From NCBI GenBank assembly GCA_003852775.1, contig RDDZ01000057.1, forward strand, positions 1-55,744: a stretch of 55,744 nucleotides of DNA, given 5' to 3'. This document shows positions 24,947 through 32,183 of this stretch, in pieces. Below the pieces are notes generated by a model, which saw nothing but the letters and a program-made list of their open reading frames with translations, was not told where the DNA came from and did no database searches. The first letter of the stretch is position 1, and every line of letters begins with the position of its first letter. The DNA comes from Microbacteriaceae bacterium (lineage in GTDB: Bacteria; Actinomycetota; Actinomycetes; Actinomycetales; Microbacteriaceae). Position numbers and translations under genes: made by a program.

Positions 24947-25234
24947 GCGCACTGCAGCTGCGGCTCGTGCTCGAGAGCGACGACATCGACGCCGCGCTCG
25001 CGTTCTACCGCGACACGCTCGGGCTGCCCGTGCAGGAGGCGTACGAGCGTCGCGCTCGAGGTGGCGGATGCCCGTGAGGCGACGGATGCGGCAGTCGCCG
25101 GGGGAGCGGAGCTCGTCGCACCGCCGACCGAGACGCCGTGGCGCTCGCTCAACGCGCGGCTCAAGGGCCCCGACGGCGTCGCCCTCACCCTTTTCCAGGA
25201 GCTGGACCAGAGCGAGGGCGACGGCGAGGGCTGA
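24943..25234 (+). pseudogene. Internally deleted and frameshifted VOC (glyoxalase-fold) gene
   Basis: The first 33 codons from GTG 24943 encode a normal VOC N-terminus (LQLRLVLESDDIDAALAFYRDTLGLPVQEA) but the frame runs into TGA at 25075-25077. From about 25049 a different frame (+1) encodes the normal VOC C-terminus (VALEVADAREATDAAVAGGAEL, ETPWRSLNARLKGPDG, LTLFQEL) down to TGA 25232-25234. VOC proteins of this type are about 120-130 residues; roughly 50 residues in the middle are missing. The simplest reading is a deletion that also changed frame. An assembly error is possible. The start overlaps the GNAT stop (GTGA). Confidence 0.75.
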
Positions 25235-25237
25235 TCG

Positions 25238-26008
25238 TCAGCTGCGCGGGGTGGCCCTCCGCAGCAGCAGGTGGCCGAGCCCGGCCGCGAGCACGGCGGG
25301 CACGAGCATCCAGCTCGCGACGCCGAGCGTGCCGAGGCCGAGGAGGGTCTCCCAGACCCGCGGCCAGCTGTCCGTGAGGGTGATCGCGGCGGCGGCGGCG
25401 ACCACGAGCACGCCCAGCGCGAGCAGCGACGTCGTGAGGCCGAACGCACGCCACCGCACGAAGATGGCGGCGAAGATCAAGCCCGTGAAGAAGAAGAACA
25501 CGAACCAGCAGAAGTAGATCCACCACTGGGCGAGCCAGCCGGCGTCGGTGGCGAAGTAGTTCGTGCCGAAGAAGCTGCCGAGCACACCCCAGCCGTCGGT
25601 GAGCACCTCGAGCCACCGGGCGAACGTCATGATCGAGGCGTACGCGACCGACAGCATGACGAACGTCAGCGCGGCGCCCGCGCTGAACGCGCGGCGCGTC
25701 GAGCCGTAGCCGAGCGCGAGCGGGAACGCGAGGTTCACCGCCTGCACCGCGACGACGAGCATGTAGACGAAGATCCACGCGCCGGCGCCGTTGTAGCGGA
25801 TGCCCTCGGCGGCGTCCTGCGCGTCGGCCCCCGACATCGAGGCCATGATCAGCCACCAGATGAACCAGGTGCCGGCGAAGATCAGTCCGAGCACCATCAG
25901 CGGCATCCCGACGGTGGTCATCGGGTTGGCCGTGAGCAGGCGCACGATGCGCCAGACCCGGGTGCCGGGCGATGCCGGGGCGTGCGTGGATGCGGCGATG
26001 GCGGTCAT
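25238..26008 (-). CDS. Membrane permease subunit of a GntR-controlled ABC transporter
   Basis: 256 residues with about six hydrophobic helices, many aromatic residues near the membrane (YFCWFVFFFFTGLIF) and no cytoplasmic domain. It matches no specific family to my eye, but its position directly after an ABC ATPase (ATGA overlap) and a YtrA-type regulator makes it the transmembrane partner, as in the ytr/bcr-type cell-envelope stress operons. The FPLALGYGSTRRAFSAG segment resembles the short cytoplasmic loop conserved in such permeases. The stop faces the broken VOC gene as TGA-TCG-TCA. Confidence 0.75.
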   Translation of the reverse strand: MTAIAASTHAPASPGTRVWRIVRLLTANPMTTVGMPLMVLGLIFAGTWFIWWLIMASMSGADAQDAAEGIRYNGAGAWIFVYMLVVAVQAVNLAFPLALGYGSTRRAFSAGAALTFVMLSVAYASIMTFARWLEVLTDGWGVLGSFFGTNYFATDAGWLAQWWIYFCWFVFFFFTGLIFAAIFVRWRAFGLTTSLLALGVLVVAAAAAITLTDSWPRVWETLLGLGTLGVASWMLVPAVLAAGLGHLLLRRATPRS

Positions 26009-26913
26009 GCGGGCACTCCGTTCGTGCGGACGGCGGTCTCGTCGGTGGTCGTGCGGACGACGAGCTGCTGCAGCGAGACGGGCGCGAGCTCGAGTCCCGC
26101 TGCGCGGGCCTCGGCGCGCCCGGCCTCGTCGAGACCCGCGACGGTGGCGGTCGCGAGGCCTCCGAGGGCGTTGCGGTGCAGCACCTCGCGGCCCGCGGTG
26201 AAGGCCTCGACGGCGCTGCGGACGCCGACGACGTCGACGGCGGACCCGCGCAGCTCGTCGGCATCCGCGTCGATGATGATGCGCCCGTCGTCGATGACCA
26301 CCACGTGCTCGAGGAGGTTCGAGACCTCGTCGATAAGGTGCGTCGACAGCACGACGGTGCGCGGGTGCTCGGCGAAGTCGGCGAGCAGCGTGTCGTAGAA
26401 CAGCTGGCGGGCCACGGCGTCGAGCCCGAGGTACGGCTCGTCGAAAAAGGTCAGCGGGGCCCGGCTCGCGAGCCCGACGATGACGCCGACCGCCGAGAGC
26501 TGGCCGCGGGAGAGCCTCTTGACGCGACGGTTCACGGGCAGACGGAACCGCTCCACGAGCTTCTCGGCGAAGTCCTGGTCCCACTCGGGGAAGAACCACG
26601 GGGCGCTGCGCAGCACGTGCTTCACACGGAAGTCCTCGGGGTAGCGCTGGCTCTCCTTGATGAAGCACACGCGGTCGAGCACGCGGGCGTTCTCGACGGG
26701 GTTCTCGCCGAACACCTCGATCGTGCCGGCAGTCGCGAATTCCTGGCCGGTGAGTAGCTGCATGAGCGTCGTCTTGCCGGCGCCGTTGCGGCCGAGGAGG
26801 CCGTGGATGCGGTTCTCCTCGAGCGCGACGCTCGCGTCGGACACGGCGTGCACGGCGTTCGCGCCGTGTCCGTAGGTCTTCGACAGGCCGTCGACGCGGA
26901 TCACGGTGGTCAC
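26005..26913 (-). CDS. ABC transporter ATP-binding protein (YtrB-like)
   Basis: 302 residues. Walker A GRNGAGKTT, signature KRLSRGQL (LSRGQ rather than LSGGQ), Walker B LTFFDEPYLGLDA, H-loop STHLIDE. The lack of a typical Q-loop, replaced by FIKESQRYPED, is characteristic of the GntR-linked ABC ATPases. The start is GTG 26913, overlapping the regulator stop (GTGA). Middle gene of the gntR-ATPase-permease operon. Predicted role: export or sensing of a cell-wall-active compound, inferred from the operon type. Confidence 0.88.
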   Translation of the reverse strand: MTTVIRVDGLSKTYGHGANAVHAVSDASVALEENRIHGLLGRNGAGKTTLMQLLTGQEFATAGTIEVFGENPVENARVLDRVCFIKESQRYPEDFRVKHVLRSAPWFFPEWDQDFAEKLVERFRLPVNRRVKRLSRGQLSAVGVIVGLASRAPLTFFDEPYLGLDAVARQLFYDTLLADFAEHPRTVVLSTHLIDEVSNLLEHVVVIDDGRIIIDADADELRGSAVDVVGVRSAVEAFTAGREVLHRNALGGLATATVAGLDEAGRAEARAAGLELAPVSLQQLVVRTTTDETAVRTNGVPA

Positions 26914-27293
26914 CGTCCGTCCTCCCGGATCATGGTGGCGAGCTGGTCGGGGGTGATCCCGAGCCGCTGGGCCTCGGTCAGCAGGGGAGCGATGTACTGC
27001 TCCCGGAATCGGTCGCGGCGCTGGGCCACGAGGCGGGCGCGTGCGCCCTCGGCGACGAACATGCCGATGCCTCTCTTCTTGTAGAGGACCCCCTGGCCCA
27101 CGAGCAGGTTGACGCCCTTCGCGGCGGTGGCCGGATTGATGCGGAGGAACGCGGCGAGCTCGTTGGTGGAGGGGACCTGGGTCTCTTCCGGGAGGCGGCC
27201 CGCGACGACGTCGTCTTCGAGCTGTTCCGCGATCTGCAGGAAGATCGGGCGACTGTCGTCCACGTGGGGCTCCCGCTTGGTGGGTGGGTTCAT
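26910..27293 (-). CDS. GntR family transcriptional regulator (YtrA subfamily)
   Basis: 127 residues: a GntR winged helix (RPIFLQIAEQLEDDVVAGRL, then PSTNELAAFLRINPATAAKGVNLLV) and only a short helical C-terminal domain (LVAQRRDRFREQYIAPLLTEAQRLG), the hallmark of the YtrA subfamily, whose members repress ABC-transporter operons. ATG 27293 has no Shine-Dalgarno but lies close behind a -35/-10 pair and inside a palindrome (27293-27304), so the transcript would be nearly leaderless and autorepressed. GTG 27263 is an alternative start. Confidence 0.9.
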   Translation of the reverse strand: MNPPTKREPHVDDSRPIFLQIAEQLEDDVVAGRLPEETQVPSTNELAAFLRINPATAAKGVNLLVGQGVLYKKRGIGMFVAEGARARLVAQRRDRFREQYIAPLLTEAQRLGITPDQLATMIREDGR

Positions 27294-27304
27294 TACTTGA
27301 GTAA
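27293..27304. promoter_or_regulatory. Candidate GntR operator overlapping its own start codon
   Basis: TTACT-TG-AGTAA inverted repeat (5-bp arms, 2-nt spacer). It covers the predicted transcription start and touches the gntR ATG, a position that would block initiation. This is the usual layout of YtrA-type autorepression. Confidence 0.5.
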
Positions 27305-27306
27305 CT

Positions 27307-27335
27307 AACCAAGCATCCATCTCGACGAATGTCAA
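27307..27335 (-). promoter_or_regulatory. Promoter of the gntR-ABC operon
   Basis: A perfect -35 TTGACA on the minus strand (27335-27330) and a weak -10 TTGGTT (27312-27307) with 17-nt spacing. The predicted start point falls within or next to the palindrome at 27293-27304. Confidence 0.5.
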
Positions 27336-27356
27336 CCCCCGTGTGCGTCCTCGGCC

Positions 27357-27362
27357 TACGCT
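27357..27362 (+). promoter_or_regulatory. -10 box of a leaderless promoter (amidase gene)
   Basis: TACGCT lies 7 nt before GTG 27370. Confidence 0.4.
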
Positions 27363-27369
27363 CGGGAGG

Positions 27370-28797
27370 GTGTTCGAGCTCCACCACCTCAGCGCCGTCG
27401 AGCAGCTCGACTGGCTGCGCCGCGGCGAGGTGACCCCGCGCGAGCTCGCCGAGCACTACCTCGCGCGCATCGAGCGGCTCGACCCCGAGCTCGGCGCCTT
27501 CGCCGTCGTCGACGCCGATGCCGCCCTCCGGCGGGCGGAGGAGGTCGCCTCCCTGCCGCACGCGCTCGCGCTGTGGGGCCTCCCGCTCGCCGACAAGGCG
27601 CTCGTCGCGCGCGCCGGTCGGGTGACCGACTACGGCTCGCGTGCGTTCGCGGGCGTCATCTCCGAGGAGAGCGACGAGCTCGCGACGGTGCTCGACGACG
27701 CGGGGTCGGTGAGCCTCGGCGCGACGGCGGCCCCCGAGTTCGGGTTCCCCAGCTACACGGAGCCTCTCGCGGGGCGCCCCGCGCGCAACCCCTACGACCT
27801 CGCGCTCGGCGCCGGCGGCTCGAGCGGCGGTGCGGCCGTCGCGGTCGCGGCGGGCCTCCTCCCGGTCGCGCCGAGCTCCGACGGTGGCGGCTCCATCCGC
27901 ATCCCCGCGGCCGCGACGGGGCTCGTGGGGCTCAAGCCCTCACGGGGGCGCGTCCCCGCGGGCTCCGGCTTCGGCAGCCTCGCGGGGCTCGTGCAGGCGG
28001 GGCCGCTCGCGCGCACGGTCGCGGACGCCGGCCTGCTGCTCGACGCGCTCGCGGCGGCGCCCGGAGCGCGGGCGTCGTGGGCGACCGTGCCGCCCGACGA
28101 GGGAGGCGACGGCCCGTTCCTCGCGGCCGCGACGCGCGGCGAGGGGCGCTTCCAGCTCGCCGTCACGCTCGACTCGCCGTGGGCGACCGCCTACGAGCTC
28201 GCGCTCGACCCCGCCGCGCGCGCGGCGGTGGATCTCGCCCTCGCCGAGCTCGGCGCGCTCGGCCACGGCGTCGAGGAGTTGCGGGTTCCCGAGGAGCCGG
28301 GATACGCATCCGCGTTCCGTGCGATCTGGCAGGGCGGTGCCGCGACCCTGCCGCTCGACGACGAGCAGCTCGCGCTCGTCGAGCCGCTCACGCGCTGGCT
28401 CGTGGAGCAGGGGCGCTCGCTCGGCGCTCGCGACCTCGGGTCGGCCCTCGAGTGGCTCGCCGGCTTCGAGCGGCGCACGATCGCACGCTTCGCGCCGTTC
28501 GACGCCGTGCTCACGCCCGCGCTCGCCCTCACGCCCCGTCCCGTCGGCTGGTACGACCCCGAGGACGGCGAGGAGAACTTCGCCCAGCAGGTCCGCTACA
28601 CGCCGTTCACGAGCTTTGTGAACGTCGCGGGGCTGCCGGCGATCACGCTGCCGGTCGCCGTCACGGATGCGGGGCTCCCGATGGGCGTGCAGCTCATCGG
28701 CCGCCCGGGAGGGGAGCGCACGCTGCTCGCGATCGGCGCGCAGCTCGAGCGGCGGCTCGGGTGGCAGCGTCGGCATCCGCCCGCCTGGACCGCGTGA
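27370..28797 (+). CDS. Amidase (amidase signature family)
   Basis: 475 residues. The Ser-cisSer-Lys triad of the family is visible: Lys in GLPLADKAL, the Gly/Ser-rich loop GAGGSSGGAAVAVAAGLLPVA with the nucleophile region SSDGGGSIRIPAA (the cis-Ser and nucleophilic Ser lie in these two blocks). The C-terminal part (FTSFVNVAGLPAITLPV, GMPMGVQLIGRPGGE-like) is typical. It hydrolyses an amide, but the substrate is unknown; there is no GatB neighbour, so it is not GatA of the tRNA amidotransferase. GTG 27370 is preferred over GTG 27343 because of the TACGCT -10 just upstream. Confidence 0.9.
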   Translation: MFELHHLSAVEQLDWLRRGEVTPRELAEHYLARIERLDPELGAFAVVDADAALRRAEEVASLPHALALWGLPLADKALVARAGRVTDYGSRAFAGVISEESDELATVLDDAGSVSLGATAAPEFGFPSYTEPLAGRPARNPYDLALGAGGSSGGAAVAVAAGLLPVAPSSDGGGSIRIPAAATGLVGLKPSRGRVPAGSGFGSLAGLVQAGPLARTVADAGLLLDALAAAPGARASWATVPPDEGGDGPFLAAATRGEGRFQLAVTLDSPWATAYELALDPAARAAVDLALAELGALGHGVEELRVPEEPGYASAFRAIWQGGAATLPLDDEQLALVEPLTRWLVEQGRSLGARDLGSALEWLAGFERRTIARFAPFDAVLTPALALTPRPVGWYDPEDGEENFAQQVRYTPFTSFVNVAGLPAITLPVAVTDAGLPMGVQLIGRPGGERTLLAIGAQLERRLGWQRRHPPAWTA

Positions 28798-28829
28798 AGC
28801 GTCGAAGGCTCGGCGGACTCGAAGCTTGG

Positions 28830-28848
28830 TTAGGTAAGCCTGACCTAT
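28830..28848. promoter_or_regulatory. DtxR/IdeR-type iron box
   Basis: The 19-bp TTAGGTAAGCCTGACCTAT matches 15 of 19 positions of the classical TTAGGTTAGGCTAACCTAA consensus and keeps its dyad. Its right end overlaps TATACT (28846-28851), a -10 placed 7 nt before ATG 28859. Binding of the Fe(II)-loaded repressor would block the promoter, so the next gene should be induced by iron starvation. Confidence 0.75.
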
Positions 28849-28858
28849 ACTGGGAGCG

Positions 28859-29215
28859 ATGCTCCTCTCCGACGTGCTCCCCGCCTCGATCGCCTGGCAC
28901 CACAACCCGGGCGACTCCGTGCTGCTCGGCGCCGTCGAGGACGACATCGCGATCGTCGAGACCGTGCTCGCCACGCTGCCCGCCAAGACGCGCGGGCAGG
29001 TGTTCGTCGAGGTGACCGACGCATCCGGCATCCGCGAGCTCGCCGCCCCCGGCCGCGTGTGCGTCACGTGGCTGCTGCGCGACCGCGGACAGAGCCTGCG
29101 CGCCGCCGTCGACGCGTGGCTCTCCGAGATGCTCCCCGTCGAGGCCGAGCGCGAGCACCACGTCTACGCGTGGATCTCGGGCGACCGCGCCGCCCACGCC
29201 CTCACCTCGTCCTGA
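28859..29215 (+). CDS. Stand-alone siderophore-interacting protein (SIP) domain
   Basis: 118 residues. The sequence matches the C-terminal NAD(P)H-binding (SIP) domain of ferric-siderophore reductases: DSVLLGAVEDDIAIVETVLATLP, GQVFVEVTD, VTWLLRD and a C-terminal HHVYAWISGDRAA. The N-terminal FAD-binding domain (about 120 residues) of full-length ViuB-type reductases is missing, and the upstream 60 nt do not encode it. Start ATG 28859 follows the TATACT -10 by 7 nt (leaderless). The iron box at 28830-28848 strongly supports a role in iron acquisition, perhaps with another protein supplying flavin. The stop faces the next gene as TGA-GGC-TCA. Confidence 0.8.
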   Translation: MLLSDVLPASIAWHHNPGDSVLLGAVEDDIAIVETVLATLPAKTRGQVFVEVTDASGIRELAAPGRVCVTWLLRDRGQSLRAAVDAWLSEMLPVEAEREHHVYAWISGDRAAHALTSS

Positions 29216-29218
29216 GGC

Positions 29219-29659
29219 TCAGGCGTAGCCGCCCTTCTCCAGTCCCGCCTCGACCTCGAAGCGGTTCGTGCGCGCGACGCGACCCGCCGCGAGGTACAGC
29301 ACCGGGAGGCTGAGCCCGTAGCGGCGCCACTGCTCGCGGTGCACGGCCTCGTGCTCGAGCACGCGGTCCGAGAGCGCATCCCGGGTCAGGTAGACGGCGC
29401 CGATCGTCGTGCCGCCGCGCCCGAACGACCAACGGGGGAGGTGGTGGATGACGTGCAGGCCGTGGCTGCTCCGGTGGCGCCCGAATAGGATCGTGCCCCA
29501 CACGAACGCGCACGCCGTCGCGAGCCAGTAGCCGGGCAGCGCCACGACACGCGACAGCAGCACGCGGCGCAGCCCCGGGACCCGTACGGCGGCGCGTGTG
29601 AGCGAGGCAGCCGCGCGCTCCAGCCGGTTCGGATGCTCGGGCCGCACGGGTGCGATCAC
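29219..29659 (-). CDS. Small membrane-associated protein with HExxH motif
   Basis: 146 residues. An Arg/Pro-rich N-terminus, one hydrophobic segment (GYWLATACAFVWGTILFG, about residues 45-62), then a globular part containing LEHEAVHREQWRRYG: HExxH is the zinc-metalloprotease signature, but no third ligand is obvious. The protein lies directly behind the flavin disulfide reductase gene (GTG start overlaps its stop), so the two are cotranscribed. Function unknown. Confidence 0.65.
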   Translation of the reverse strand: MIAPVRPEHPNRLERAAASLTRAAVRVPGLRRVLLSRVVALPGYWLATACAFVWGTILFGRHRSSHGLHVIHHLPRWSFGRGGTTIGAVYLTRDALSDRVLEHEAVHREQWRRYGLSLPVLYLAAGRVARTNRFEVEAGLEKGGYA

Positions 29660-31086
29660 GCGCCCGCCCCGGGGCGTCCGAAGGCCTCGAGCCAGCGCAG
29701 CCACACCTCGCTCACCGTCGGGTAGGCGGGGACGGCGTGCCAGAGCCGGTCGAGCGGCACCTCGCCGACGACCGCGATCGTCGCTGCCTGAAGCAGCTCG
29801 CCGACATCCGGGCCGACGAAGGTCGCGCCGACGAGCACGCCGCGGTCCAGGTCGACGACGGCACGGGCCCGGCCTCGGTAGTCGTCGGCGTAGACGGACG
29901 CCCCCGCGACCCACGAGAGGTCGTAGTCGAGCACGCGCACCCGCAGCCCGGCGTCCGCGGCGGCCGCCGCCGTGAGGCCGACGGATGCGACCTCCGGCTC
30001 GGTGAACGTCACCTGCGGCACGGCGCGGTGGTCGGCGGTCGCGACGTGCGCGCCCCACGGGGCGTCGTCGACGGGCCGACCCGCGGCGCGTGCGGCGATC
30101 ACGTCGCCCGCGGCGCGCGCCTGGTACTTGCCCTGGTGGGTGAGCTTCGCGCGGCCGTTGACGTCACCGACGGCGTAGAGCCAGTCGTGGCCCGGCACGC
30201 GCATCGTGTCGTCGACCTCGATCGCCTTCCCGGCCTCGAAGCCGAGCAGCTCGAGCCCGAGGTCGTGTGTGCGGCCGACGCGGCCGGTCGCGACCAGCAC
30301 GCGCTCTGCGAGCACGCGCGATCCGTCGTCGAGGGTCAGCACGGCGTTCTTCTCGGCCCGGTGCGCCTCGACGACATCCGCGTCGGTCAGTACGCGCACG
30401 CCCCGCGCCTCGAGCCCCTCGCGCACGAGGTCGGCGGCGAACGGCTCCTGGCCGCTCAGCAGCCCGTGGCGCGCGATGAGCGTCACGCGGCTGCCGAGGC
30501 TCGCGTAGGCCGTCGCGAGCTCGCATCCGACGACCCCGCCGCCGAGCACGGCGAGCGTCTCGGGCACCTCGGATGCCGAGGTCGCCTCGCGCGAGGTCCA
30601 CGGCTCGACGTCCGCGAGGCCCGGGACGTCGGGCAGCACGGGCACCGAACCCGTGCAGACGGCGACGGCGTGGCGCGCGGTGAGCTCGATGACGGTGCCG
30701 TCGGACGCCGTCACCATGACGCGCCGCGGACCGCTGAGCTCGGCGTGGCCCCGCACCAGCTCGATGCCCGCACCGTCGAGCCACTCGACCTGCGAGGCGT
30801 CGTCGCGGCCGTGCGTGATGCGGTCGCGGCGGCGGAACACAGCCCGCGCGTCGACCTCGCCCGTGACGGCCTCCGCAGCCCCCTCGACGGCGCGCGCGGC
30901 CCGTATCGCGGCACCGGCCCGCAGGAGCGCCTTGGACGGCATGCACGCCCAGTACGAGCACTCGCCGCCGACGAGCTCCTCCTCGACGACGACGGTGCTG
31001 AGCCCGCCCTGCACCGTGCGGTCGGCGACGTTCTCGCCCACCGCTCCGGCCCCGATCACGACGACGTCGACCTCGCGCGTGTCCAT
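29656..31086 (-). CDS. FAD-dependent pyridine nucleotide-disulfide oxidoreductase
   Basis: 476 residues, length of dihydrolipoamide dehydrogenase/mercuric reductase relatives. FAD motif VVVIGAGAVGENVA at the N-terminus, redox-disulfide region GGECSYWACMPSKALL, NAD(P) motif LAVLGGGVVGCELA, and C-terminal dimerisation domain with the catalytic-type His in WHAVPAYPTVSEVWL. The disulfide loop CSYWAC differs from CLNVGC of true Lpd, and no lipoamide-dependent complex genes are nearby, so the electron acceptor is unknown. ATG 31086 is 6 nt behind a minus-strand TACGCT (31098-31093), giving a leaderless transcript. Confidence 0.88.
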   Translation of the reverse strand: MDTREVDVVVIGAGAVGENVADRTVQGGLSTVVVEEELVGGECSYWACMPSKALLRAGAAIRAARAVEGAAEAVTGEVDARAVFRRRDRITHGRDDASQVEWLDGAGIELVRGHAELSGPRRVMVTASDGTVIELTARHAVAVCTGSVPVLPDVPGLADVEPWTSREATSASEVPETLAVLGGGVVGCELATAYASLGSRVTLIARHGLLSGQEPFAADLVREGLEARGVRVLTDADVVEAHRAEKNAVLTLDDGSRVLAERVLVATGRVGRTHDLGLELLGFEAGKAIEVDDTMRVPGHDWLYAVGDVNGRAKLTHQGKYQARAAGDVIAARAAGRPVDDAPWGAHVATADHRAVPQVTFTEPEVASVGLTAAAAADAGLRVRVLDYDLSWVAGASVYADDYRGRARAVVDLDRGVLVGATFVGPDVGELLQAATIAVVGEVPLDRLWHAVPAYPTVSEVWLRWLEAFGRPGAGA

Positions 31087-31092
31087 GACCCG

Positions 31093-31098
31093 AGCGTA
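31093..31098 (-). promoter_or_regulatory. -10 box of a leaderless promoter (disulfide reductase gene)
   Basis: TACGCT on the minus strand, 6 nt before ATG 31086. Confidence 0.45.
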
Positions 31099-31198
31099 GG
31101 CCGTGGGCCTGGTCGGCGGGAGTGGTCGCGTGGGCGACCGAGCGAGCGGGCACCCACCCCGAGCAAGCGGGCGGAGAACCGTTGATGCGGCGGGGGAT

Positions 31199-31273
31199 GT
31201 TGCTCCCGCCGCCCGCACGGTTCGCCGCCCGCATCCGCAGGTGCTCCCGCCGACGCTGCAGTTGCTCCCGCCG
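31199..31273. repeat. Three direct copies of G(T/G)TGCTCCCGCCG in an intergenic region
   Basis: Copies at 31199-31211, 31240-31252 and 31261-31273; the first and third are identical. Starts are 41 and 21 bp apart, close to four and two helical turns. On the minus strand the last two copies encode, in the frame of the downstream reductase gene, a Gly/Ser/Cys repeat with no usual start codon. The region 31087-31332 otherwise holds the TACGCT promoter of the reductase gene and no gene I can support. Confidence 0.5.
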
Positions 31274-31332
31274 CAGGAACCGCTGCAGCCGCTGCTCAGC
31301 GGTGACGGGGCGTGTGCCCTGGCGACCCCGCG

Positions 31333-32121
31333 TCAGCCCCGCAGCGCCGCGATGAGCCGCAGGATCGTGGGCGCGTCGTCGACGGCCTTCTCCGCCGACT
31401 CGGGCGCGAACGACGCGATCGTCGCGCCGGCGAACGGCAGTCGACGCACGAGCGCCTTCACCGCGGCCGAGAGCTGGGCCGCCGAGACGCCGAACGGGAT
31501 CGGGTCGAGCAGCCCTTCGAACTCGGCGGGGTCCAGCACGTCCAGGTCGATGTGCACGTAGACGCGGGAGGCGCCCGTCGCGGCGACCGACTCGGCGACG
31601 GCCTCGGCATCCGCGAGCCCCGCGACGTCGATCGAGACGACGCCCTTCTCGCGCGCGAAGTCCTCCTCGCCCGGGTCCCACTCGCGTGCGCCCGCGACGA
31701 CGACGTGCGACGGGTCGACGTGCCCCGCCTCGACGATCGACGCGAGCACCATGCCGCCGAACGCGCCCGACGGCGAGGTCGCGGGCGTGTTGAGGTCGGG
31801 ATGCGCGTCGAACCACACGAGGGCGAGATCCGGCCCGCCGACGTGCGCGACGGCGGCCGCCGACACGCCGCAGTCGCCGCCGATGACGATCGCGGGGTCG
31901 TCGAGCTCGCGCAGCACGTGCGTGAGGCGCTCGCGCACGATCTCGAGCGAGCCGAAACGGGCGATGCCCGTCTCCAGCTCGTCGCCCGCCTCGAGCGGCA
32001 CCTCGACCTCGCGCGTCGCCGCGGCGGGGAGGTCGGCGCGGATCGCGTGGGCTCCCTCGGCGAGCCGCATCGCACGGCTCGAGGGGGACCCCTGCCACTG
32101 CGGGACGACGACGAAGGTCAT
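31333..32121 (-). CDS. Arginase/agmatinase (ureohydrolase) family protein
   Basis: 262 residues. Metal-site motifs: AIVIGGDCGVSAAAV, WFDAHPDLNTP and VYVHIDLDVLDP. The last two retain the usual Asp/His ligands; in the first the His of GGDH is Cys, so one Mn ligand differs from classical arginase. The substrate could be a guanidino compound or another C-N bond; classical arginase activity is not assured. ATG 32121 is preferred over GTG 32127 because GGAG sits 5 nt upstream. Confidence 0.82.
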   Translation of the reverse strand: MTFVVVPQWQGSPSSRAMRLAEGAHAIRADLPAAATREVEVPLEAGDELETGIARFGSLEIVRERLTHVLRELDDPAIVIGGDCGVSAAAVAHVGGPDLALVWFDAHPDLNTPATSPSGAFGGMVLASIVEAGHVDPSHVVVAGAREWDPGEEDFAREKGVVSIDVAGLADAEAVAESVAATGASRVYVHIDLDVLDPAEFEGLLDPIPFGVSAAQLSAAVKALVRRLPFAGATIASFAPESAEKAVDDAPTILRLIAALRG

Positions 32122-32183
32122 GCGCACTCCGGTCTCTCGCGCGAGCCTCGCGCGGACACCCGCATCCTATTCCGGGGCCCGCG

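Noticed and set aside
24892-25449. Minus-strand frame spanning the broken VOC gene
   Set aside because: It lies antisense to recognisable VOC remnants and the GNAT end; no ribosome-binding site or family features.
31122-31355. Plus-strand Cys/Arg-rich small ORF in the reductase-arginase gap
   Set aside because: It is the mirror of the GC-rich repeat and has no start context or conserved pattern; the minus-strand Cys-Gly reading is only slightly better and is given as a finding, not as a gene.
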